From: Russula earlei
Taxonomy: Eukaryota; Basidiomycota; Agaricomycetes; Russulales; Russulaceae
Length of the DNA: 64,000 nt
Reading direction: 5' to 3'
Assembly: GCA_025769875.1 (NCBI GenBank)
Contig: JAGFNK010000009.1
Coordinates: forward strand, 124,001 to 188,000
The notes under the pieces are model-generated. The model was not told the DNA's origin, did not search any database, and saw only the letters and a list, made by a program, of their open reading frames with translations. The translations under genes and the position numbers were made by a program. Below, piece by piece: positions 11,062-21,404 of the stretch (positions within the stretch are counted from its first letter, which is position 1; every line of letters begins with the position of its first letter).

Positions 11062-11370
11062 CTTAACCAATCATCAGACTGTCCATTTGTGATACTCTCA
11101 TCCTCCTGGGTACTCCCCACAACTGCTCAGTTTAAAGTCTTCCCTTGTCTTCAAGGTACTCTTCAACAACCGCCTTGTCTAAAGCCCCTTCACTATACTG
11201 GCCCCCAACCTTTGCCTCTGCCTCCTGCAACATGTACCAGTCCCCATCTGGTATCTTCTAGTCATTTGGCTTGTCCTCTTGTTCAATGCCATCTACACCA
11301 CATACTGTCTGTTCTGACCTTTGCCCACCTGCTCCTGAGTCCTTAGCAATCAGCAGTACATGTCTTGACA
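11062..11370 (-). mobile_element. LTR-A fragment
   Basis: It matches the last third of the inverted LTR-A (compare 19070-19370) and ends in the full LTR terminus ATGTCTTGACA. The other end is missing. It abuts Copia D LTR sequence at 11371, so it has truncated the 5' LTR of that element. Confidence 0.65.
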
Positions 11371-11868
11371 TGCTCCACCTCTGGGTTCAGAAGGACCCAG
11401 GACAAAAATTTTGGAGACCCCCCCTTCATGGGGGACTTTGCCTAATGTGTTTCAGAATTCTTAGTCTCGATCCCATGTGTGCTCCACTAGCCCCCAATTG
11501 TTCATACTAAAAGTCAAAAACCCAAAAATTAATTTATGGATTGCAGCAAGAAAGTCCTAACTCTCAAAAGGACACCATGGAGCTCGCCCAATGCAAGCTC
11601 GATGCTGCAGTTAAAGGCCACAAAGGCAACTTTGTTTTTACTTGGCCCAAGAAAAGTTTTCCATACAGTTTCATAAAATTTACAATCAGTATTTACAAAT
11701 ATTGTACACACAAAATGTACTTAAGAGCTTGAAGACAAGCCAAAAACAGGGAGAGAGACAGGGTCTCACATTTTTGTTCTTGAAGAACATCCCTGTGTGT
11801 CATCCCAAGCTCCCGCTCTTGTGCACTGATCATTGAGCCCTCAGACCTCTGCCCCTTCAACTTCATTA

Positions 11869-11882
11869 GGTTATGGGCCCTG
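11869..11882 (+). promoter_or_regulatory. Copia D copy 1 primer-binding site
   Basis: GGTTATGGGCCCTG lies directly after the LTR-D end and 71 bases before the gag ATG. It is identical to the sites at 3360 and 45647. Confidence 0.65.
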
Positions 11883-11952
11883 AAGACACTCAATAAATCA
11901 GTATGCACCCCATTTGAAACACTTAGTGCTTACCTTGTGTTATCTGAGCACC

Positions 11953-12710
11953 ATGAGTGAGGACTTTAGGACACTCATTGCAAAACTGGCAGCAGAGGGC
12001 TCAAACTGGGTCACCTACCATGACCAGATGACATGGGCATTGAATGCCCATGGCATGCAAGACCACCTCTCTTCTGCATCAATTACTTAGGCATACAGTG
12101 ACACCAGGAGTATCAGGGGTGTAACCCCTGAGACACATTGGGCCTCAGACAAGGCCATTGTCAAGCACATGTTTGCGATGTCCATGCCTGATATGGTGTT
12201 TAACTGCATCAAGGACAGCACCTGCACACAAGATGTGTGGGATAAATTGAAAGGGATCTTTGAAGGAAGATCTAGAAACTTACTTGTTGACTTAGGAGGA
12301 AAGCTCCAGAACACATGGTGTGGAGAAGACAACAACATGCATGAGCACTTCAAGAAGCTTGCCAACATGTGTGAGCAGCTAGCTGCAATGGGTGAAAGAG
12401 TCAGTGATAAACACTATGCTAACATAGTGATAGGGTCATTACTGGAATCATATGATGGCGCCCTCAACTCCATCTTGACTGTCACTGACATTGGCGGCAA
12501 AGACATAACCACAACATCTGTTGTTTGACTCATCACAGACAAGTACGACAAAGGCACACTGAGAAAGGACAAAACTGAAGGTGATGATGCATTGGCTGCA
12601 GGGTCCCAAAAGAAGAAAAACAGACATAACATTGAATGTTATAACTGCCACAAAAGGGGCACATCAAAGCTGGCTGCTGGGCCAAGGGCAGTGGCAAAGA
12701 GGGACAAGGA
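11953..12710 (+). pseudogene. Copia D gag, copy 1
   Basis: It starts MSEDFRTLIAKLAAEGSNW and carries a UBN2-type gag core, with VWDKLKGIFEGRSRNLLVDL and EHFKKLANMCEQL. An in-frame TAG in the early region faces CAG in copy 2. A TGA at 12526-12528 is present at the same place in copy 2. Past it the frame continues into a zinc knuckle (CYNCHKRG) that has lost its register relative to copy 2. The product would have been the capsid/nucleocapsid of a Ty1/Copia particle. Confidence 0.7.
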
Positions 12711-13019
12711 CCAAAAAAGAAAACCCAGTTGATGGATGGTGCTGCCAGAGCAGCCAAGAAAAGTGAAGACACAGAGGCCTGGGTGGATATCAAGTGTGTC
12801 AAAGAAGATCAAGCCATTTGTCTTGAAGATCTGCCAGCACAGAAGGACTGTGAAGGTCACAGCCACAACCAGCATGACACTGGGTATGCAAAGGACATGG
12901 AGGAAGTGTGGGCCATTGTAGAGGAGGTTGGACAGGAAGGGGATGGGGCAATTCAAAGTGAAGGGCTGCCACCCTGAAAAACTGAAGACTTATCAGCAGC
13001 TTCTGCAGGTGACACATGC

Positions 13020-13884
13020 ACCAAGCACGAGGCTGAGCTCTATGACTCAGGCACCTCTACTCATATGTCACCCTTCCATCATCATTTCGTCACTTATCAA
13101 CCCATACCACCCAGGCCCATTAGTGCAGCCAACAATCACATCTTCTACATGATGGGAATGGGTGACCTGCAAATTGATGTACCAAATGGGTCATTGACCA
13201 TGCCTGTCACACTATGCAATGCCCTCCATGCACTGAATTTAGGACTCACCATTGTGTCAATAAGCCCCATTGCACACTCTGGATACTCAGTTTCCTTCAA
13301 AGATAGTGCATGCAAAATCAAAAAAGTGAGTGGGGAAGAGGTGGGATGCATAAGTGCAAGCCTGAATGGACTTTACAAAGTAGCTCACATGGCACAACAA
13401 GTGCACATGGCAATAGAGCACATGGACATTCTCATGCTCCATTGATGCCTTGGGCACATTGCCACAAATTCTATCTGCACTCTTGTCCACTCCAATGCAG
13501 TCACTGGACTGCAATTAATAGATCCCCATTTCAACTTCTTTTGTAAATCATGTGAATATGCTAAGGCAATGCACAAACCAATCAAGAAGGAGAGAAGTGC
13601 CCTCAGGCCAAGGCCTTCAGGGACAAAATACACACAGACACGTGGGGGCCAGCCCACATGGTCAGCCTTGGGGCATGCAAATATTACATCATGTTCACAG
13701 ATGACCACTCGCAATACACCAAAATCATGCTCCTATGAATGAAGGACAAAGCCTTTGAGGCATACAGGATGTACACATTATGGGTCAAGACTCAATACAA
13801 CATTGCCATCAAGCAACTCCACTTGGACTGTGGAGGGGAGTACACCAGCAACAAATTCACAAATTTCCTCAAGGAACAAGGTAC
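13020..13884 (+). pseudogene. Copia D protease/integrase remnant
   Basis: In order: an aspartic protease start (YDSGTSTHMSP), the conserved stretch between protease and integrase, a gag-pre-integrase region, and the integrase core up to LHLDCGGEYTSNKFTNFLKE, where DxGGEYxS is the second catalytic block. Several stops and frame changes are present. The reading ends at the LTR-C insertion at 13885. Confidence 0.65.
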
Positions 13885-14767
13885 TGTCATGGTAACTAGC
13901 CATGTCAAATCACAAGCGGAAAACAAGTTGATGATAGAGAAGTGTTCAAGAAATGGGCTGGTTCCCATGTATAATGAGTAAGGATCCCTGCAGCGGTCGA
14001 AGTGTTTTATGCTAAACAGGTTATGGCCAATAGACCCTTCCTAGTATGACTCGGTCTGTTGAGAAGCTAGGGTAAGTTTATAATGGGATAGACTAGGGCT
14101 GGTTCCACTAGCTATATGCGTTCAAGTCCGTCGGGGACCTTGAACAATGCAGAGAGAGTAGAGGAAGGTAGGTCTTAAAGGAGGAGAGCTCTTCTCAGGG
14201 GAGTGAAGAGAGACTCTTAGGGAAGGAAGGGAAAGGCGAAGAGTAGATGGTGGATGGTGTGTTGAGAGTTGATGAAATGGAGAGGTAGTTGTGTTTTAAG
14301 TTTGTGAGAGTGAAGTGGGTTGCAGGAGAATATGTTGGACAAGAGTAGGTTGGATTCTACAAGAGACCAAGCTTAGGGCTTTGGTCACAAAGTACTGAGC
14401 TTATATATACAGGAGAAGTGCAGCAATAGCTGCGCTTTGACTGTGCTACTAGTATAGTAGGAGTCATAATAAGTAGGAGTCATAGAAATGAGGCCATGAA
14501 TGAGTCAGGACCAAGTAACTGTGCTGCACAGTAGGTGCACAGCATTGCACAGTTGAAACTAAGAAGTAAATATAAATGGAAAGAGAACCAAACAAAGGGA
14601 AAGTAACAGCAATCCAGTGTTACCTGGACATGTATGGATCACATGATAACACAGAAGGGATCACAAGACGTAAGAGATCACAAGACCAGTAAGTAAAGGG
14701 ACGTACGCAAGCAAGCAGTCCATAGCAAGAGGTAAGAAGTAGACGTAAAAAGGAAAATGGTGTAACA
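13885..14767 (+). mobile_element. LTR-C copy in Copia D
   Basis: An 883-base unit starts TGTCATGGTAAC and ends GGTGTAACA. It is related to the inverted copy at 47332-49900 and the partial one at 49901-50357. The flanks GGTAC and CCCTT do not match, so this copy is not a clean solo LTR. Loss of the Copia reverse transcriptase on its right side fits a deletion starting at this LTR. Confidence 0.65.
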
Positions 14768-15398
14768 CCCTTCCCAAATGGAAGGTGCTTTTCCATGTCT
14801 CCTCTCTGGGATTGCATCAAGCTTGAGAGGAGAGTGGTGGATTTTCCTCCAAAGGTGAAAATGTGTGGAGTGCCTTTGCGGTGTGATGCGCTCCACCTCC
14901 AGGTTTGGAAGGACCTGGGACAAAATTTTTGGAGACCCCCCCTTCATGGGGGACTTTGCCTAATGTGTTTCAGGAATCTTAGTCTTGATCACACATCTGC
15001 TCCACTAGCCCCTGATTGTTCATACTAAAAGTCAAAAACCCAAAAACTAATTTACTGTCTCAGATATGGATTGCAGCAAGAAAGTCCTAACTCTCAAAAG
15101 GACACCACAGAGCTCACCCAATGCAAGCTCAATGCTGCAGCTAAAGGCCACAAAGGCAACTTTGTTTTTACTTAGCCCAAGAAAAGTTTTCCAGACAGTT
15201 TTATAAAATTTACAATCAGTATTTACAAATATTGTACACACAAAATGTACTTAAGAGCTTGAAGACAAGCCAAAAACAGGGAGAGAGACAGGGTCTCACA
15301 TTTTTGTTCTTGAAGAACATCCCTGTGTGTCATCCCAAGCTCCCGCTCTTGTGCACTGATCATTGTGCCCTTGGACCTCTGCCCCTTCAACTTCACTA

Positions 15399-16123
15399 AA
15401 GTTCACTTAAATTCATGTGACATTGCAGTATCAAAACTAATTCCACTCAGATGATGTAGGTAAGTAGGTACTGAGCTGTTAATCAACAGATGCCTTCATC
15501 AGGAAAAAATGCTATTGCTACAAGCACTATGTAGCACTGTATAGCCTATATAGTGCTACATAGTGCTTGTAGCAATAACATTTTTTCCTGATGTTGGAGA
15601 GTCAGTTTTTCACCATTCCATCAGTCCATGTCAGATTGGGTCACCTGATGTCAACACATTCCTTATTGGGCATGAACAACCACAAAATATAGTTATACCT
15701 GAAGAAATTTGGGCAGTACAATTGTCCTGCATCATGCCATGGTCAACCAATATAGTCAACTGAAGGAAACTGGACTTACCCATGAAAATGACATATGTGG
15801 ATGGGGTCCAGAGAAACATATGCCAAATTTAGACTAGGTAGTACCTGTATGATGGGTGTAAACCACTGTCAACTAACAGGTCTCAACAGGTAACACCCAT
15901 ACTGTATAAACTCTGCAGTGGTCAGTGAACGGGACAGGTACGGGTCCCGTAATATGTACACCCGTAAGACCACAGGTACGGCGCACAGCCCTACCTAGAA
16001 ATGTCGACGCATCCACGTCGCGTCAATTAAAATGATCCGATGATGAAATGTATTGACCTGCCCATCATGATCCTGATCCTGCCTCCGTGGAGAGAGGGGA
16101 GGTAGATGCGCACCCACTGGCTG
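15399..16123. other. Unassigned repeat-derived DNA before the small-secreted-protein gene
   Basis: No gene. It contains the perfect-looking hairpin at 15497-15593. An orphan hAT-like right end, ACGGCGCACAGCCCTA, lies at about 15977-15992. From roughly 15993 the base composition changes to the more GC-rich host type. Confidence 0.45.
15497..15593. repeat. 97-base near-perfect hairpin
   Basis: Two arms of about 47 bases (outer sequence CATCAGGAAAAAATG) are inverted copies with almost no loop. The pairing stops sharply at both ends. This is the size and form of a small fold-back or MITE remnant. No duplication of flanking bases is clear. Confidence 0.7.
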
Positions 16124-16129
16124 TATAAA
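16124..16129 (+). promoter_or_regulatory. TATA box candidate of the secreted-protein gene
   Basis: TATAAA lies 171 bases before the ATG at 16300. Pyrimidine-rich sequence and a CTCTCCAGC stretch between them could hold the transcription start. Sequence match only. Confidence 0.4.
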
Positions 16130-16299
16130 GCCAATGCCTGCAGTTTACACTTCTCTCCAGCTGTGCTCCCAATCACTGTTTACCAGCCGGTACTGGTTAC
16201 CGACAATCCTTCGAGACTCTCTACGCCGCTGTCTTTTATACCTCGACAACTTAGACGACCTTCATCTCAAAAATCCGAATTCCCGTTCATGAAGTAACA

Positions 16300-16810
16300 A
16301 TGCGAACCTCTTTTTTTGCCATATTCTGCCTTGCCGTTGGACTCGGAATCGCTCCAACGTTTGCGCCTCAAGTTCCTGCAGGGTACGCCAACTTCTTCAA
16401 GTTCTCATTCTCCTCCGAAATTGACTTCACCTCGTAAAAATGGGATTCCCGGATTCAGTGGGAATCACATGGGTTCAATATTCCATTTGCCTCCCCGAGT
16501 GAAAGATTACGGAATGGGATTAATATCTGACGTGGTCTTCCACGATCATGCATATCACGAGGAATTAAAAAATCTCCCGGGCCATGAACCAGCCCGTGAA
16601 CTCTTGGCTGTGGCAGACAAGCATCACCGGGACACGGACCAACTGAGGGTGGATCTGGCAGGGTGGCACCATGCGAACCCGACCTGGAAGGGTCATGAAG
16701 CGCTGAATGGACTAGATGGCCTGCGGGCTGAAATGAAGTCTTTGTCTGACCAGGCTAAGTGGGTGTTGGCGACCGCGAATCGGAGAATACTTCGCAGGTC
16801 GGCTTTTTGA
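16300..16810 (+). CDS. Small predicted secreted protein, unknown
   Basis: Two exons (16300-16382 and 16459-16810) with a 76-base GT..AG intron encode about 144 residues. The first ~20 residues (MRTSFFAIFCLAVGLGIAPT) form a good signal peptide, with a likely cut near an Ala/Pro region. The mature part is hydrophilic, rich in His, Asp and Lys, with repeated DxH/HHxxP motifs such as FHDHAYHEELKNLPGHEP. There is only one cysteine, in the signal, so it is not a disulfide-rich effector type. The frame changes exactly at the intron, which supports it as real. I recognise no family. It stands alone between two transposon blocks, a common setting for fungal secreted proteins, but any role in interaction is inference. 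Confidence 0.55.
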
Positions 16811-18006
16811 AACTGGCTTTTCGACCCGAACTAAGTATGCAATCAAGGATGTTGCCATATATTGAAAACTGACCTGTTGTTTGGCTGCAATACGGGTGTG
16901 CGAGTTTGCCACAAGGGAAGGTAGACTAGTAGGAAGAGAATGAGAAGGTATGACAAGAACGCGAGACCCTGGCAGAAGAAACGGGCGAGACGGAAAAGGC
17001 GAGCGAGTGGCAGCGACGGCACGCAAGATGTTAACGTGGGGGACAGAATACTCTTATTTGTAAGCAAGTTTTCCTCCAGACGAGGACACTCTAGATATAT
17101 GGAGATGCTCTAATAGTTTTGCGAGCCGGTGGCTAAGAGAAAAAGGGGCGCATGTCCTCGAGAACAATCGGGGCGCAAGTCTACTAACAGAAAAAGAAAG
17201 AAAGAACTGATAGCGCACAAGTAGAATCGAAGTCAGAGGAGACGGCTATGATGCACAGGAAAGGAGAGGCTACTGGACTGTGGAACGAGGCAACCGTGAC
17301 GATGAGTGGGTCGAGGAAAGGAAGCTTGGGCAGTTGAGGTGGCGAGGGCGCTCGGAGTGGTGAAAGAAAGGATGTCGGCGTCGGCGCGTGGGAGGGCGTT
17401 CGGTTGGCGATATGATGGTGCATGTGAGCTGGTAAGGCAACACGTGATATCCAAGCTCACGTCCTCAAACCCCAACATCATCATGCCTTCAACATCATGT
17501 CACCTTGCTCTTGTGCCGCCAACATTTTCAGAGTATCTCGTTATCCCAGTCTTCTTGGAGAGCTGAAATAATGAGTAGGGAAGCTCTGAGAAGCAAGCAA
17601 GCGATCGTTCATAATTCAGCTCCAGACGGAAATCACCGTAGGTGAGAGGCGTACGACGAGCTAGTGCGCATGAGAGTCAAGAACTTTGCACTTCCCATCG
17701 TCCGACGCTTTTTACGATAAGGGAAGACATCATTCCTTGCTGGGGAGATGTTCCCGCCACGACGAATTCGTTGGGAGAGGCTGCAGCGGACCCAGAATAC
17801 GAGAAAATTGATGGGCGGTGGGAACTCACCCTTACTGGCCCCTAGCACGATTGCCACCATTCGACTGGATGCCGTGAGAGATAAAGTTCGGTACGATATC
17901 TGCGTCCCGACTTTGCACTGTTGTTACCCAACACATCAGGTTCTCTGACAAACCAGGCAGGCTCGGAGATGCCCAGGCTTCCAGGCATCACTTAGCACAA
18001 CGGTCA
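16811..18006. other. 1.2 kb without a recognisable gene
   Basis: Several open frames of 60-90 codons exist on both strands (for example 17306-17566 plus and 17633-17860 minus). None shows conserved motifs, codon-like intron joins or a second supporting exon. It looks like host intergenic sequence by composition. Confidence 0.4.
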
Positions 18007-18394
18007 GGAAGGATTAAGTTGACTCTGCTTATAGGCAACTCAGTGAACAATAAAAGTAAAATATTTCAAGTGCTGAGTAGGCTCTGTTGTGGCCACAAAT
18101 TATATTACATAAGTAATATCTTTAGTTGAGCACAAAAAATGTGACAAAAAAGGTTAAATATGGACAGTCTACTCATTCTGGCACAACATCTACCCTAGCC
18201 TGGCTAAAAGTTGTGCCAGAATGAGTAGACTGTCCTTATTTAACCTTTTTTGTCACATTTTTTGTGCTCAACTAAAGTCATTACTTATATAATATAATTT
18301 GTGGCCATGGCCAGAGCCTACTCAGCACTTTAAATATTTTACTTGTATTGTCCACAGAGTTGACTATAAGCAGAGTCGACTTATCCCTTCCTTC
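18007..18394. repeat. 390-base fold-back element
   Basis: Two arms of about 185 bases are inverted copies with a centre near 18195. Matching landmarks are GTGCTGAGTAGGCTCTG, GAGCACAAAAAATGTGACA and CTACTCATTCTGGCACAAC on one arm and their complements on the other. Arm identity is high, with scattered substitutions and one or two small indels. It has the structure of a MITE or fold-back transposon and encodes nothing. The outer ends read GGAAGGATTAAG and its inverse; a target duplication is not clear. Confidence 0.8.
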
Positions 18395-18541
18395 CCATCA
18401 TGTAGGCCACTTGTCCCCATGGAAGGGCTCCTTTGGCTATGCCTTTGTGTGGAACATGCTGGCACAGGCACTGGCTATTGGAGCTCAGAAGTGAACAGTG
18501 GATGAGGTGAGAGACAATGGCTTAATTGGATAGATTCATAC

Positions 18542-19370
18542 TGTTACAAACCAAGGCCAGGTCCTGGCCGTAGATTGTCCTATTTCACTCAAGAGAGACC
18601 TCTCTCACTTTGCATTGCCAACTCCCTTCCATTTTCTGGGCTATCCCTCCTGCGGTACAAGATATCACTATTGCAAAGGCACTATAACACGACCAGGCAC
18701 CCATTTCCTAATTGGGTAATCATCGCATGGCAGCCACATGGCCACCCAGCCACCAAGGACCTGAAACAGCGGCACAAACTCTTAGAAACTATTGCATAAA
18801 TCATCTGACGTCATCAAGGCTCCAATGACATCATGGCTGACTGAGCGACTCCACAGTGACCTCATAGGCTCACTAAGTGCTCCACAGTGACATCATAATG
18901 ATGTCATTGCTCCACAATGATCAGTAATGCGCTCAGTAAGCCTGAAACTTGACACAAGCAAGTTTATGCCTCTGTAGTCCTATTGGATGGTATCAAAGGG
19001 TCTAGAATAGTCCCAGTTCTTTGTAATCGACCCTGTACACTGTATATAAGCCCCAATGAAGCATGGCAGTCGTCAGACTGTCCATTTGTGATACTCTCAT
19101 ACTCCTGGGTACTCCCCTGCGACCGCTCAGTTTAAAGACTTCCCTCGCCTCCAAGGTACTCTTCAATGACCGCCTTGTCTAAAGCCCCCTCGCTGCACTG
19201 GCCTCCAGTCTTTGCCTCTGCCTCTTGCAACACCTACCAGTCCCCATCTGGTACCTCCTTGTCGTTTGGCTCGTCCTCCTGTTCAACACCGCCTTCGCCA
19301 CGTATCATCTGTTCCGACCCTTGCCCACCTGCTCCTGAGTCCTTAGTGATCAGCAGTACGTGTCTTGACA
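18542..19370 (-). mobile_element. Solo LTR-A with duplication CATAC
   Basis: A complete 829-base inverted LTR-A starts TGTTACAAACCAAGG and ends GTGTCTTGACA. It is flanked by CATAC at 18537-18541 and 19371-19375. It lies at the 3' end of Copia F, probably inside that element's 3' LTR. Confidence 0.88.
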
Positions 19371-19489
19371 CATACAAATATGTGAGGGCTATCCTATATA
19401 CAATAGAATGGAATGTATGAAGTAAGTAGGAATGATGTAGTGTGATGTCAGATGAGATGGATATGATGTCAGCTGAGACATTGTAGTGT

Positions 19490-21404
19490 CTAATACTCCC
19501 CCTCAATGTTGGAGGGTGAGACAGTGTAATCCCCAATTACTAACTCCCCCTCAGTGTCAAACCTTATTGTCATGGAGTCCGAGAAGTAGGTGGAAATGGA
19601 TGAAGTCTGGGCAACAGAGGGGCTTGGTGAAGATGTCCGTGACATTGTTTTTGGTGTTGACTCTTGTGATTGAGATTTCACCCACAAGTACCTGTTCTCT
19701 GACATAGTGATACTTGACTCGAATGTGCTTAATGTGGGAGTGCCAGACATGGTCTTCAGCAAGCTTTGATGCCACGTCATTGTCACAATAAATAGTTGTG
19801 GAGGTGGTTTGTGTGAATTGAGTTTGCAATAGTAGTTGTTGCAGGAAAATGGCTTCATGGGCTGCATTGTGGAGTGCAATATATTCCCATAGCAGGAACT
19901 ATCAGCAACAGTACGCTGTTTCTGTGAGGACCATGAGATTGTACCAGATCCTAGGCTGAAGCAATAACCAGCAGTTGACCAACTAGTGTCAATGCAGTTG
20001 GCGAAGTTGGAATCAGAGTGTCCAATCAGGGTTAGAGGACCCAGGCCACCCAGAGTTAGTGACAGTGTGTGCGTGCCTTTAAGATATTGGAGAACACAAA
20101 TGGTGGTGGACCTATGATCTTGGTTGTAACAGTCCATGTATGAAGCTAGTTTGGCAACAGCAAAGGCAATGTCAGGATGTGTGGCATTGGCAATATAGAT
20201 AAGGTTGCCAACAAGGGCAGGGTAGGGTGTTGTGTTCCACCAGGTGACCATGTCTGGTGTGATGGGGATGGTTTTATTGTCTTGTCTGAGTCACAAGCCA
20301 GGGACCATGGGGAGGTCAGTGGTGTGAGCTTCAGACTGGCCAAACTGGTGTACAATGCAATCAATAAAGGTGGATTGGCAGAGGGAGATCATTTTGTTAC
20401 CGACGTCACATGTAATGGATATGCCAAGGGCAAAATTTATTGGGCCAAGGTCCAATATTTCCCAATGCAATTGTAGTAGTGCTTTGAACATGTCGTGTTC
20501 AGTGCCAGATGAAGCGATGGAGATGATATCATCAATGTGGACAACAAAGATAATAGTCCCTGACTGGCTTCTGCAAGAGTACATGCACCACTCACAAGGG
20601 AGGCATTTGAATCCCCAGTCCTCCACCACTTTGTTGAATGTCTGGTTCCAAATCCTGCTAGCCTGTTTCATGCCATAGATGCCTTTCATCAATTTCATAA
20701 CCCAGTCCTCCTTTCCTGGGGCTTCAAAACTGGGGGGTTGTTCCATGAACATGACCTCATTTGGTGGCAAAACATCATGAAGGAACACTGTTGAGATCTG
20801 CACTGCTCAGAGTCTCAGGTGCATTGTGATATGATCACAACTTGGATGCATTGACATGTCAGATCACCAGGACTGGGCATCACTGGCTCAGCTCATACAC
20901 TGCAGCACATGTTAGTTACACTGATAGAGTGATTTAGGACAATCAGTAGCTACTTACAACTGATCCTCAGACTTACTTAGTGATCCATGATGGTAGTTAG
21001 CTGTACTGCATCCAGTGGCGGTCTCAGGTACTTAAGAATGCCACAAAGTACATAGATCACTTCAGTTTTGTGTCAACCAAACTGAAGTGAGTATTTAGAT
21101 ATCCTATCTTGCAGTACTGATGACATGTTGTAGCTATTGTCTGATAGGTACATTATTTATATCAGTTTTGTGTCAACCAAACTGAACTATTGTCTGATAG
21201 ATCTGCCTGCAATCTTATCATCTGCTGCTATATAATCACACATACTGTGTCTATCTTCAACAAACATGGTTTTGATGTTGAATTGCTGTATATCCCAGTC
21301 AAGGGATGTGGCAATGTGAAGGAGGATACAGAGTGATTCAGGTCAGGCGGTAGGCACAGTGGTTTTGGTGTAGTTGAGGCCATATTGTTGCGCATAACCT
21401 TTGG
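19490..21404 (-). pseudogene. Copia F reverse transcriptase and RNase H
   Basis: Sense-order motifs are DIKT-FLHDVLPPNE (split by LTR-G), GIYGMKQASRIWN, VHIDDII (the catalytic aspartate pair), YPALVGNLIYIANATHPDI, GHSDSNFANC (the RNase H aspartate region) and WSSQKQRTVADSS. A C-terminal stretch with HIRVKYHYVREQV follows. The frame changes near 19.8 kb, and the LTR-G insertion prevents translation. The catalytic residues are largely preserved, so decay is moderate. Confidence 0.75.
20789..21262. mobile_element. Solo LTR-G in the Copia F reverse transcriptase
   Basis: A 474-base unit starts TGTTGAGATC and ends TATCTTCAACA. It is flanked by AACAC (20784-20788) and AACAT (21263-21267), a five-base duplication with one transition. 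Removing it restores the reverse-transcriptase start DIKTVFLHDVLP. Inside, CAGTTTTGTGTCAACCAAAC occurs twice, and the first copy is part of a short palindrome. Orientation is not known because no partner element is present. Confidence 0.75.

Larger units (their letters stand above)
11371..15398 (+). mobile_element. Copia D, copy 1 (degenerate, RT lost)
   Basis: Order: truncated LTR-D (11371-11868), primer-binding site, gag, protease and gag-pre-integrase, start of the integrase core, LTR-C insertion (13885-14767), and a further LTR-D (about 14768-15398). The two LTR-D pieces share the leader motif GGGGGACTTTGCCTAATG and the downstream AAGTACTTAAGAGCTTG region. The right one ends CTTCACTA without a primer-binding site, as a 3' LTR should. 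Reverse transcriptase and RNase H are absent, so an internal deletion joined integrase to the 3' side. Confidence 0.65.

Noticed and set aside
14310..14470. Direct similarity of 14.3 kb and 49.9 kb sequence as a possible host gene family
   Set aside because: The match is part of LTR-C, including its termini, and contains no coding region.
17306..17860. Open frames at 17.3-17.9 kb as a gene
   Set aside because: No motif, no paired exon with matching phases, and both strands are similarly open.
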